A stretch of 64,000 nt of DNA, taken from contig JAIVFJ010000010.1 of assembly GCA_025765615.1 (NCBI GenBank), positions 248,001 through 312,000 on the forward strand. Direction: 5' to 3'. The notes under the pieces are model-generated. The model was not told the DNA's origin, did no database searches, and worked only from the letters and a program-made list of their open reading frames with translations. The position numbers and the translations under genes were made by a program. How positions within the stretch are numbered: position 1 is the first letter of the stretch; each line of letters opens with the position of its first letter. This DNA comes from Zopfochytrium polystomum (taxonomy: Eukaryota; Chytridiomycota; Chytridiomycetes; Chytridiales; Chytridiaceae). Of the stretch, positions 43,348 through 54,090 are shown in pieces.

Positions 43348-44340
43348 GTCACGGAAATGAAAGGCAGGCGCAGTGCGATGGGCTGACACGGATAGTCCAG
43401 CACGCACTAGATTAAGTGCAAAGCACAGCCAAAAGCCAAACTATTTTTGAAGCCGGCTTATTTGATGTTGAGCCTGCCGGTTGACAACTGGAAGAAATTA
43501 AGGATAGGCAGATGGATTGGATAGGGCAGAAAAATAGCTTAATCAACATGGCCATCCCACCCTTCTTAACCACAACTGAACCACCATCACCACGCCTCAA
43601 ATGAAACTGATCCTTAAAGGGAGTTCAACGACGAGGTGAGTGTTGCTCAACTACGCCCTACCACCAGTCCCAGACTCCCAATTTTTGATTCTCTACCAAA
43701 GCAAGGCAAAGCAAGGCAAAGCAAGGGCCTTTCCATGTCTCAATCCTTCTTGTGGTGGTGCTAGCGCAAAAATGGTGGTGGGTGCGGTCGCGACGGTGGC
43801 GGGCGTTCCCTTCTCTCTGGTGGGTTCCTTGTTCTTTTTTCGCAGCGATGGAGGGATGGTGGCGGAAGCGGGCACAAGCGGTGGAAGGGCGATGAGTACG
43901 TCGCCGATCAGCAGTTTCTTTCTCTTTCCCTTTCCTCCCTCTCTGTTTCGGCGCCTGCGGGCGCGTCAGGAAGCTCCCACCCTCTCTCCCCTTTCTCCCT
44001 GACGTCCCTTTTTTCTTTGCTCTGTCTCGCGCGCGGCTGCTTCGAAACCCTATCCCGGTTAGGCAGGCTTTATCCTTATCCTAACCGGAAACTGGGCGCG
44101 GGTTCAGGATTTGCAAACGTTAACAACCAAAGCAACGAACCTCAGTTCTTACTAAACCATCCCCATATCCCAGCAACAACCAGTGGGTACGCCCGCCGGA
44201 TATAAGGTACACCCAATTGAGGTAAGGGCGACTGGCAAAGGTAGCCGTTCTCCGAATTTTTCTCCTGTCTGCCACCAAACCGGGGAAATCACTGTCTTTC
44301 GAATTTCTATTCTCCTGCAAAGCTCTCACACATTAACCTC
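43348..44340. other. Intergenic and LTR-like leader region
   Basis: A short tandem of aaagcaaggc occurs at 43701-43728. GC-rich low complexity lies at 43770-43980. 44050-44340, ahead of the copia gag start, contains GGATATAAGG (about 44198) and may be an LTR promoter. No host gene is seen. Confidence 0.4.
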
Positions 44341-44346
44341 CCAAGC

Positions 44347-45484
44347 ATGAGTGACTGTGATCAAATCAAGTATGCCTCCTGTGCATTCCCTATTCTTACA
44401 GGCACAGCAAATTTCGGAGACTGGTTGGACAACCTAATTTCAGAACTATCCAACAATAGCAATGGTCTCTGTCACTGCATCAACCCAGATCGAATTAACA
44501 TTTTGTGCAACAATCAAGTGGACCCCTGATGATCCTAATGTCGGGCCAACATGCAGAGTACACAGGGAGCCCAACCGTGGCAAGCATTATGCATTTGCAT
44601 GAGACTGGTGTGAGCCAGTCCAATGGTTCCCAGGGACAGAAGACCAGAATGCATAATGTATTCTCATTCGACGACATGTTAAATCAGAGCTCCTACCACA
44701 GTTCCACTGAAGAGGCTAAGTTTTTGCCTACACACTGGTAGGTGAAATCACAATTGCATGTCGAACAACAGATCAAGGATTAGCAAAGGAGATCATTGAT
44801 GATTTCGAACGTATAAAAATGGAACCTGCAGAATCATCTGAGTCATTTGCAACGAGCTTCATTATGGCTTACCACAAGGCAGAAAGTTTTGCAGAAAGCT
44901 CATCAGTGGAAATTTGCAGTCCCATTACACCATTTTCCAAATTCGTGCGAGTTTTCATATCCGCCTTGAACAACACACTAATAGATGTGGGTGTTGCCAA
45001 CATGTTCATGTTTGCAGGGAATCCTATCACTTCTGTTTCATCATTGACTAAACTAATTCCCTTATTTAAATCTACCGCCTGCCAAAACACATATGGTGAC
45101 AGGCAGGATCGACTTGCAACACAACAGAAGCAGGACCTGACAACAGCTGTTCCAGAAGTTACTACACCAACAGCAAATGTAATTATTTGGCCAAAAGCAC
45201 GCTATAGTCAGCCCCGTAGTTGTGGCAGTTAGCAAAACCTCAGCAGTTCCAACTGTAGCATCCTATTATCTGTCCAACAACCTTGCAGTGCCAAACCCCT
45301 CAGTCCCAACAGTACACACCATGTCCACATGGTGGTTTTGGCCAAGGCCAAGGAACATGGTGAGGACTTAGTTCACATGGAACAACAACTGGTGGTACCA
45401 CAATGGGACGTGGCTCTGGGGGGAGTTGGTACCCAGTACAGCAACAGTCTTTCGGAGTCCAATGTCATGCCTGTGGAGGCTATG
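44347..45484 (+). pseudogene. Copia gag remnant with truncated zinc knuckle
   Basis: The frame from 44347 begins MSDCDQIKYASCAFPILTGT and then ANFGDWLDNLISEL, the usual start of a copia gag. Shifted frames continue (GEITIACRTTDQGLAKEIID at 44745, MAYHKAESFAESSSVEICSP at 44862). It ends in a zinc knuckle, CHACGGYG, cut off at 45484 by the repeat that starts TGTGAGACTG. Several stops make it inactive. Confidence 0.72.
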
Positions 45485-45485
45485 G

Positions 45486-45613
45486 TGTGAGACTGTGCTC
45501 TCTAATCTCCTCACCCTGGGCTGGAGGTGGAAATAGAGCAATGGCCTAAATACCATTCCTATCTAATGAAAAGGGCAAAGGAAGGTGTCTAGGGGTCACC
45601 AGACAGGAAAATG
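45486..45613 (+). repeat. Left end of TGTGAGACTG repeat, interrupted by LINE
   Basis: Nearly identical to 23806-23932. It inserted into the gag zinc-knuckle codons and was then interrupted by the LINE after gacaggaaaatg. Its continuation is not found at the LINE's far end. Confidence 0.8.
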
Positions 45614-46188
45614 TTTTTTTTTGTTTTATTGTTCCAGCCCCAGAGGGGCTGGTGGGAAGAGAAAGAGCCTTCAACAGTGAACCATAATGGACTACGTCCA
45701 GGTATCACCTCAGCAAAACCCACCCCATGCGCTACGGACTTACAGGGTCGTCAGGCATCTCCACCACACATAAAGCCACAATGATCAAAGGAGAAGGGGA
45801 AAACACAGAATCAAGAAAATAGAGAAGTGAGTCTGAAGGAGGTCAGTGTAAGAGAGGGGAGCAGCTGTGAAAAGTCAGAGGGTTGGGATAAGTCAGATTA
45901 GGCAACAGCCCATGTCAAGATTGAGAACGGCAACAGTGGCTCAGTGAAAGTTGGGGGGATCAGCAGGAGATGGGTGACGAGTGGCTCTTGCTTGTTGGCG
46001 TGAGGGGAGTTGTATTGTGTGGTGAAGCCAGATAAAAAATGCCTGCAACAAGTTTTATGCAGCTGAGGTAGTGGTCAATCCATCTGGAAGAAGCCTTGGT
46101 GCACAAACGCCAGATGCCTGGGCAAGTGTCAGTGGAGTGCTGGTGACTACATGTGGTGTAGTGAGGTTGAGAGGGTTGTGAAGAGCTG

Positions 46189-49100
46189 TTACGAGTTGTG
46201 TGGATGATGGAGTGGGAGGGAGGAAAGAGTTGATGTTTGGAGAAGACTGTGGGTGAGAGGCTGGGGAACGAGGGTGAGAGGCCTGGGAATTTGGTGGAGG
46301 GGATCTGCGGGGTTTGGAGCGCTTGTCAGAGGGCTTGATGGACTTTGACTTCTCCCAAGAGATAGTGTCGTTGCAACAGGGGATCCAAACAAGTCGATGG
46401 GCGTCAAGAAGGAGCTGATGGAAAGTGGTGACAAGGGTTTTAAGGACAGAGGCAGCAGGGTTATCACGTGAGAAGAAGGAGTCATAAAAGGATTGAGGGA
46501 TGAAGCCACGAAGGAGGGAGGAAAAATTGATACAAGATTGATGATCAAAGAGAAATTCAGGGCAGGAGAGCCAGTAAATGGGATGGGCTTGGGGAGGAGA
46601 GCGACCATGAGGTGCAGGAGGACAGAGGAGGAAAGAGTTTCAGCAAAGGTGTTGCGAATCATGGCAATGGTGTCAGCAGCTGCAGGGCATTGCCAGACAT
46701 GCTCTGTGGTTTCCAAAGCGTGGTGGCATCAACGACAGAGCCCATCAGGGTTGACATGAGGGTGTCGTTGGTGTAGAACTTTTTGGGTAGGCAAAGTGTT
46801 GCTGAGGATTTGAAGTTGATACTTGTGATGAGCAGAGCCAGGGAGGGGTGCCAAAGAGGGAAGAGGGTTTAATTCCAGAGTGGAGAACAAGAAATGTGGC
46901 TTCCCAATGAACTAGTTCAGGGTTGTGGGTGATGTGGGCAAAGGCTGAGGTGTTCAGAAGTGCGAAATGGTGAGAGAGACCTGTGAGGAGTCGCAGTTGT
47001 CGTCAAAGTTGGCCAAGACTGGGGTATTTGAGATGAAGGCAGTGGCTGGGAGGATCTGTTGTGAGAGGATTGGTAATGAAGTTGGGTCAGAAGTCAAGGG
47101 TACAGATGATGCCAGCTTGTCTGCTCATTTGTTGCCAGCGTCACCGTTGTGTCCACGAACCCAGGAAACTTGTGGAGGGGGGCCAATCCAAGACTGTAGA
47201 GTGGCTGCAATGCATGCCCAAAGGGTGGGATGGGAAGTGGTGTGCAAAAGACAATGGAGGGAATCAGAGAGAGGAGCTGTGTTGCGCTGTGCAGATGGGG
47301 ACTAAAAGAGTTCGAGGGAAAGAGTTTCTCAAAGGTGTGAACCACTCCAAGATTGTCAAGTCAAAAAGTGAGGGGCAGGGAAAGCTTTGCAGTGATGGTG
47401 AGGGCAGCAAGGAGAGCAGCAATTTCAGCAGTTGTGGAAGAGGCAGAGAGTGGAGGGAGGGCAAAAGAAAATTCAAAGTTAAGCTCAAGGCAAACAACAG
47501 AGCCAGCCATGAAGCCCTCCTCGCGAAGGGAGCCATAAGTGTCAAAGGTCAAGGATGGGCGGGTATGAGCAAGGTCAGCAGGGAGGATGGGCACATCCAT
47601 TGGTTGAAAGCAGGGATTCGTGAAGGGAGCTGGATTGAAAGTGGAGTGGCAGGAGGTGAGGAGTGGGAAAGGTGTGGGTGTGAAAACGGTGGTTGGGGAA
47701 GGTGAGTTAACAAAGAAGATGGACTGGGAGGGTCGAGTTGCAGTAGCAGTTGTGCAGCTGCTGATGGGGACTGTGTAGGTGGAGTGTGCAAGGGAAGTTG
47801 GATTGTAGGGAGAGATGTGCTTGATGCAGGGGTAAGAGAATGGGGGGAGCCAATGGGGCAGCCAAGGCATTGGACCAAGTGGAAATTGTGGGAGGAAGGG
47901 TGAAGGTGTTCAGAGAGCCTGGAGTAGTGATGAGAAAGGAGTTGGGGGTTTGGGAGTGTGTGAGTCCAGTTAACAATGCGAAGAATTCCACTTGTGGTGG
48001 GGTCATCAGACAGAAAAAACTGCCACAGGCAAGGGAGGGATGGTGAAGGGGATCCAAAGAAGATGGGTAAAAGGGATTGTAAAAAGGACCATCAGGAGGG
48101 CTGTGGTAAAAGACTGGAGAGCCAAAGGTGGGAGCAGCGAAAATAGAGGTCTTGATGATGTGGTACACTTCACAGAGTTTTTCAGGGAGAGGGCTGTCTT
48201 TGTAGGAAGGACTGGTGAGGCGGAGGTCAAAAAGTTGTTCAAAAAAGAATACAGAGTGTGAATGGAGAGTGGGAAACACTTTGAGAAAAATATGCCAAGG
48301 AACTAATGAGTTGATGGAGTGAGTGTGAACGGAAAATAGGGGTGGACCAGAGTATTGGAAGGATGTTTGTTGGTTAAAAAGGAGAGGAATGAGAGACTTG
48401 GTGAAGTGTTTTTTGGGCTGGGAAAAGGGTAAGGGATGTGAGAAAACGGGGGTTCCAGAGGCCAGGTCAAGTTGGACACGGTCCATCATGATATGGCTTA
48501 TGTGGCCAATGAGAGAGGGGGAGTTCAAGTGAGAGTTGAGGTCAACAATCATGTCAGAGCAGTATTCATTGTAAAAGTCAGGGAGGTTATGGGTCATGGG
48601 GTGATGGAGGAGGGCATTGGGAAAAGACGTGCAGTAGCCAACCAGGCGTTTGAAAGTTTTGTGACAGAGTGTGGTGACGTTGTTGAGGAAAGTACAGGGG
48701 AGAATGGCAGTTTTCCAAAGAAAGCGGACACGTGGGAGGAGGACGTTACGGATGAGGTAAGAAGCAACATTTTCACCCATCTTTTTGTGTTTGATAATGT
48801 TGAGGAAATTGATGGTGGTGGAAAGGATTTGCTGCTGTGCTGCTGAGCTCAAACCGTCTGCTGTGAAGTAGTTGCCTAGGTGTTGAGAGGTGGTGTTTGG
48901 GAGGTGGATGGGAAGGACTGTGGTGCCCCAGTTGATGCTTGTAGGTGCTGATCGCAGGGTGTTGACAGCGGAGATGAAGATTTTCTTGGTGTTAGACTCG
49001 ATGTCGTTATGTGACTGGTACTCAAAGAGGAGGTTGGCCTGGAGCTGCAGATCCTCCAAGGTGCTGGAGAGGATGTTGGTGTTGTCGACAAGGGCAAAGC

Positions 49101-50550
49101 CAGTACCAGAAACAGGGGGTGGGGGGTTGAAGAATTGGACAGGGAAGTTACGAGGGGTGGGAACTGAGAAAATGAAACTGGTGGTACAACAATCAAGAAC
49201 GCAAAGAACAGGGTCCCAAAAGATACGCCAATCAAGGGGTCCCTCAAGGGAGCCTTGCTGAATCATAGTGCCAATGGGGAGGGAAGGGGATGGGCCAAAA
49301 GCTGTGATGACAGAGGAACAAAAACGACATTGGGAATTGACACACATGCAAACATAAGAAGAGGGGAGGTGAATACGTTCCCAGGAGGCAATGAGGCCAG
49401 CAACAGGGGCGCTGTCAAAAGCTTTCTTAATGTCGTTGAGGAGAAGGTATAAGGGCTGTTTAGTGGAATGGGCAAGGTCAAGGGCGTAGCGTATGAGGTG
49501 GAGAGGTGGGTCAGGAGAAGAGCCAGGTAGGGCAGAGAAGTTGCAACCAAGGAGTACATTGTGAGAAGAGAGGATGGAAGAGATACGAGAAAGACAGATG
49601 GATTGAACAACTTTGGCAGCAAGTTCGCAGAGGCTGATTGGATGGAGGTTAGTGATGTCACCACCCCACACAGCTTTCTTGGGTATGGGGAAGATGGAGG
49701 AAGATGCCCAGTAGTCCAGGATGTCAAGGAAGAGAAAAGAGCGAATGATGAGGGACGAGAAGAATGCAAGAGCATCAGGACCAGCTGCGAGGAGGAGCTC
49801 TCTGGAGACTGGGAGGGGCCTGGGGCTTTGTTTGAGGCAAGAGATGTGAGAGCGTTTTCGACGTCATTGGCAGAAGGGGGCAGCATAACCTTGGAGAAAA
49901 GATCTGGGGGGATGTGGTGACGGGGTTGCATCTCAGAGTGAAATGGAGAGGATGGTGGGAAGAGAGTGAGGGTACGAGGGCAAAACCAGTGTTCAACCTG
50001 TTGTTGGCAGATACCAGGGACAAGGTCAGGATCGTGGGTGATGGAGGGACCTTTGGCAGTAGTATAGCGAATGTGGTTGATGCTAGAGTTGCTGCGTGTG
50101 CGGTTGAGGATGTTGTTGAGGACAGTCTTTATCTTGCCAGAAGAGAAAGGTCGTGTCAATGTGTGAGAGCTGTGGCAATGTCCTCCATTTTGTGCTTTTC
50201 TGCTGCCTGGCATTGGGCACGGTAGATGGCCTGGTGATGGTGGTTGAGGGCGGGGAGTAAAACATCACGATAGTCAGTTGTGTCAAAGAAGCGGGCTTTG
50301 TACTGAGAGTGGATGTGGGACAAGAAGGAGTAAGACTGATCTGCGCCCCACTCAGATGGGGTCAAAGGAATGGAAGGGAAGATGTTAGCCAGATCATGCG
50401 CAGGGTCTTTGGCAAGTGCCCACAGTTTCTCTACTTTCCAACGTGCAACAAGGAATGGTTTGGCACAGCAATCCATCTTTGGTGCTACTGAGGAGGTTCC
50501 CTTGTGAGGAAGGAACTTTTTGCCAAGCCAAAGCAGCAAGTTGTGAAATG
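46189..50550 (-). pseudogene. LINE ORF2: reverse transcriptase, RNase H, C-terminal zinc motif
   Basis: The RT fingers and palm are read in shifted frames from about 50213. The 654-aa frame 49671-47707 gives ITNLHPISLCELAAKVVQSI, LLNDIKKAFDSAPVAGLIAS (motif A), QQGSLEGPLDW (motif B) and FALVDNTNILSSTLEDLQLQ (motif C, VDN where VDD is needed). The RNase H domain follows: YGSLREEGFMAGSVVC, STTAEIAALLAALTI, then SWVRGHNGDAGNK with a stop before ADKLASS (about 47155-47095). The C-terminal zinc motif lies near 46740-46680. Confidence 0.87.
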
Positions 50551-50564
50551 ATGTGGAGAGTGTG

Positions 50565-51605
50565 TCAAGGTGGCTGACGAGGAGTGATGCACGTTCTGGG
50601 GGGGGTATTGAAAGGGTAGGGATGGAGAATGGAGGAACTCAAGCTTGGAGGGGAGAAGAATGCTGTCCAAGGCTGCAAGGGCTGCTGAGAGGGGGGCAAG
50701 CTCAACTGAGACGGCTGATGTGTAATTGTCGAGTTGCTCCTCTGAAGCTTCCAGGGGTTTGATGACCTGCCGGCGCAGAGGGGAGAAGGGAAAAGTGTGG
50801 AAGGGGAGGAAGCAAGAATTATGTTGAAGGGGAGGTGGTCTGAAGTGTCAGTGAGATGGGGCTCTTCAAGTGGAGAAGAAATGTTAGCTTCAGTGACGTA
50901 GTCAAGAGCAGGTGGTGAGAGCCAAATGCTGTCCAAACGAGAGGAGTAGGAGCCAGCAGTGTGTGTGTAAGAGGGTAAGTCTGGGTGCAGGTGTTGAAAG
51001 GAATCAACAAAGCCTTTCAGGGAGAGGGTGGGGAGGAACGCGTGGCGGGAAGGAGGTGTGGGGGCTCTGGTGGAGTGGTCAAGGGGGTCAGTGATGGCAT
51101 TCCAGTCACCAAACCAGTAGGCTTGGTGGGGTGAGGTGGAGTCAGATAAGGCAATAGAGTTGCACCATTTTTGAAAGTCAGGGAGTTCCTCAGATTGGGG
51201 GTCAGCAGGTCAGTAAATATTTTGCAGGAGGATGGAGTGTCGAGCAAAAGATAAGGTGAGGGCAATGGCACGAGTTCCAAAGTGGGAGACGTCAGTGATG
51301 TGTGGTGCCAGGGAAGATGAAATGATGAAACCAACGCCAGCGTAACAGGAGGGGGTGGAGGATATGAAGAAACCTTTGTAATTCCTAGTGATGTGACAAA
51401 TGGAGTGGGTGGCCTCTGTGTCAGAGCAGCCAGTTTCTTGAATGGCAAGGATGGTGGTTTTGGTGTGATTGAGCCAGTGGAAGATAGATGCAGCCTTGGT
51501 GGGGAAGGCACGACAGATGTTCCAAGTCGCAAAGCGAGGGAGGGGTGGTGGTGTTGGAAGTGGTGTGCTAGACACAGGGCTAGTTGACATAGTTGACTAA
51601 GACGT
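50565..51605 (-). pseudogene. LINE ORF2 endonuclease domain
   Basis: An apurinic/apyrimidinic-type endonuclease that nicks the target. The minus strand reads PRFATWNICRAFPTKAASIF, then TTILAIQETGCSDTEATHSI and GVGFIISSSLAPHI (51590-51210). A stop near 51213 intervenes. GDWNAITDPLDH, SRLDSIWLSPPALDYVTEAN and the catalytic SDHLPF follow (to about 50840). The metal-binding Asn, Glu, Asp and His are all present despite the stops. Confidence 0.87.
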
Positions 51606-51717
51606 GCAGGAAGTCCTGCTAATAATGTCTCTGTTTTTTTTTTTTTTTTTTTTTGAACAAATAAGAGTGATATCAATAGCAAAGGGGCTTTCACAAAAGA
51701 ATGAATAAGAATATTGG

Positions 51718-52064
51718 TCAAGTTGAGGCAGTGTTCCTGGTTTTTGAGGCAATTTTTGGGGCAGGTTTGGCAGCAGGTTTGGGGGCAGGTTTGGGGGCAG
51801 GTTTGCGGGCAGTTCTGTTGGGAGGAGTTGAAGAGGAACTGGAGCTTGAGCGTGAGGTGACAGCTGGTTGAGCTGGGACAGTAGTAGTAGAAGAAGGTTC
51901 AGCAGAGGAACGGTCGTCAAGGTCCTCATCAATCAGGTCATTGTATTTCAATCATTCTTCAATTGTCCAGAGGCGAGAGCTGAGGAGCTGGGTGGTCGTG
52001 TCCACTGTGGTGAGGTGGCTGTCCAATTGTGCAGTGAGTGGCTCCAGTGTGGTGACTCGCTGAT
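51718..52064 (-). pseudogene. LINE ORF1 C-terminal part
   Basis: The minus strand reads a coiled-coil-like stretch (VTTLEPLTAQLDSHLTTVDT, then TQLLSSRLWTIEEWLKYND). An acidic patch, Ser/Thr-rich linker and Lys/Pro/Ala repeats (KPAPKPAPKPAAKPAPK) follow, ending at a stop at 51718. Coiled coil plus basic tail fits an RNA-binding ORF1 protein. The N-terminus is lost at the LTR fragment boundary. A 20-bp T run (51633-51653) lies between ORF1 and ORF2. Confidence 0.6.
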
Positions 52065-52234
52065 TGTTGAGATTCGACCCACGGGGTACACTATGCCCGT
52101 TACGGATGATCCCTTTGAGTCCTCCATCCAATCACATTGGATGGGGTGTTTGAAGGGCTCAGTAGATTCAATACTTGAATGGGGCGCTTGGAAGGGCTAA
52201 TCTGTTCTCAATAAAAAGAGATAGGCAAAGGCGG
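52065..52234 (+). repeat. Fragment of the TGTTGAG solo-LTR family
   Basis: Matches 5551-5701 plus 6732-6752 of the solo LTR, without the LINE insertion. It therefore shows the pre-insertion site TCTGTTCTCAATAAAAAGAG. It is truncated at AAGGCGGC, where the reversed heat-shock-element LTR begins. Confidence 0.88.
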
Positions 52235-52444
52235 CCCCCCATCCCCCTTTTATACCTTTAGAGCCTTCCGTGTCAAGACTCAAAGAAAGTTCCAGAAAGA
52301 GCAATTAGTAATACAATGATACCAATGATACCAATGACAACAAGACAAGTCAGGAAAGCAAAGAAGGTTCCAGAAGGTTCCACAAGGTTCCATGAAGGAA
52401 TGTTCTAGAAGCTTCCAGAGGTTTCCAGAGGGTGATTCACAACA
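52235..52444 (-). repeat. Heat-shock-element LTR, reversed and truncated copy
   Basis: The LTR terminus TGTTGTGAATCACC ends at 52444 on the minus strand. Pentamer arrays lie at 52397-52416 (four units) and 52362-52391 (six units, one mismatch). The TATA region is near 52250-52256. Everything downstream of the TATA leader is missing. Confidence 0.85.
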
Positions 52445-53112
52445 CACCTGAAGAGCAGCACTTCAGTAGCAATCCCCCAGAGCCCATCCTCGCATGACCC
52501 ACCCTTCCAATCACCTGTGTCGCAATCTTCAGCATCAAGCTCTGAGGAACTTGGACCCACAAAGCGGGGAGGAGCCTGAAGAAGAAGAACCTGAACATCA
52601 CATAGGCCTGGGTGAAGGTGGGTTAGGTTTGGTTAAATTGCTCTGTTAAAAAAACCCCCAATGGTCTGGACAGAAACTCCACCAAGCGTGTCCACTGAGC
52701 AGTTTGTTATCAAGGCAACAGTCAAAGGCTGACTGAAGCAAAGGTTCCAAGCCCCCATTTGAGAAACCACTTACGACTTTAACATAGTTACATTCATCGG
52801 TTCCAATGGTAACAACTACTGCTTTTCACTTTATATTTGAAAGGAACTTTGTCTCATTAAACACTCATCTCTTTCAAAAATCCGAAAAGGCTTGTTTCAT
52901 TCTACCTCTATCAGCCGCTGAACTGCAGCCTCAATGAAATAAAAATGGACACTTTTCCAAACTGGGACAGCGAATCAGCAGCCATGAAAGAGATGGTGGA
53001 GCTATTTCTTGAGGAGTGGAGAGCAACTTTCGACCAGATTGGAAAAAGAGATCTCATTGGAATCACACTGAACTTCTATGCAAAGCAATATCTAAGCTCA
53101 GCAAGTTGACAC
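52445..53112. other. Unassigned region with a short clean ORF at 52945-53112
   Basis: The plus strand at 52945 opens a 55-codon frame, MDTFPNWDSESAAMKEMVEL...GITLNFYAKQYLSSAS. Composition is normal and a Trp/acidic-rich helix is likely, but the family is not recognised. It may be the start of a gag or ORF1, or a small host gene. The remaining sequence shows nothing. Confidence 0.35.
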
Positions 53113-53531
53113 ATTGCCGCACATTTCTTCGTTTGATGCAGAGAGGTCTTTCAGTTGATGCATTGAGTTCTCCTGCCTCAATCAAGCAGCTTACAAATTC
53201 ACAAATGCGTCTGGTCACATTTGGAGTGCGCCAAAAACATTTTTTAGTCCCGCACTGCCCCATTTCCACACCGCCGCCCAACGCTTGCCACCCCGCTCGC
53301 CGGCCAAAACTGGTTTACGAGTTCCCGCGATGGTTGCTGAGACAACCGTTACATTCCCTTCCCGCTTGATTCGATCCATTTTTCGCAGCGGTGCCACCCT
53401 TGGTCCGTTGTCCATGCCACGAACGACTCAGTTACGCTCCTCTTCGCCGACAGCCGCGAAGCCGTCTCGCTCTGCCTCTCTCTCACTCAATCCGTCCCAC
53501 CCACTCACCACTCTCCGCTTATGGGAACCTG

Positions 53532-53564
<33 letters not shown>

Positions 53565-54090
53565 TTTTTGGACCTGTCACTTTTTTTTTTACGAGGAGGA
53601 TTTTGGCCTTGGCTCAATTCTTTTTGGCACCCACAAGCGAAATCAAAAAGTGGTGGAATCGTCGCTCCAGCTCCGTTCCCGGTGGACCCGCTCAGCGGGG
53701 CGCGGTCCTCGCTCCCAACCTCCACTAGTGCTCCGGCTTCGACTTAAGCGGGCACTGGAGACGCGAGAGCATCGAGGCAGAGGCGAAAGGATGCACCATG
53801 CCAGGAAAAGCGCAGAGGGTGACCAATTAGTCTTTTTTTTCGGAGACCCGCTCCATGAGTCGTTCGGGGCACCAGCCCCGAACTTCGGCCAGACCCAAGC
53901 AAGGGCGTCGCTGTGTGGCCTGACACAATATGTTCATCGTGGCCTGCCACACAACCTAAACTGTGGCCTGCCACACTCCATTTAATCCAGCGAGAGGTTG
54001 CCTTTGTGCTCATATCGGAGTGGGCGAGGTTTAAGACTTTGCCTTCAGTTAATGCAGAATCCTTGATGTTTTTGGTGGCGCGCAATGTAT
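53113..54090. other. Intergenic region with long T runs
   Basis: T runs at 53541-53570 and 53580-53591. A short repeat, gtggcctgccacac, recurs at about 53915-53978 (three variants: ctgtgtggcctgacacaa, gtggcctgccacacaacc, gtggcctgccacactcca). No gene is recognised downstream of the carboxypeptidase stop. Confidence 0.5.

Larger units (their letters stand above)
45614..52064 (-). mobile_element. Nearly full-length Tad1-like LINE (EN-RT-RNH)
   Basis: A minus-strand non-LTR retrotransposon of about 6.4 kb. The 3' end is a poly(T) run with a 3' UTR shared by every LINE fragment in the window. From 5' to 3' it has an ORF1 C-terminus, an apurinic-type endonuclease, a reverse transcriptase, an RNase H and a C-terminal Cys/His motif (CRWCHHALETTEHVWQCPAA). 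EN, RT and RNase H in one ORF2 match the fungal Tad1 group. The 5' end is cut at 52064 by an LTR fragment, and no target duplication is found. Frameshifts and stops make it inactive. Confidence 0.9.

Noticed and set aside
47061..47705. 214-aa plus-strand frame within the LINE
   Set aside because: Antisense shadow of the LINE RNase H region.
51597..51932. Minus-strand frame with poly-Lys as a LINE protein
   Set aside because: Its Lys run comes from the 20-bp T tract at 51633-51653; the alternative frame ending at 51718 has the coiled coil and basic tail expected of ORF1.
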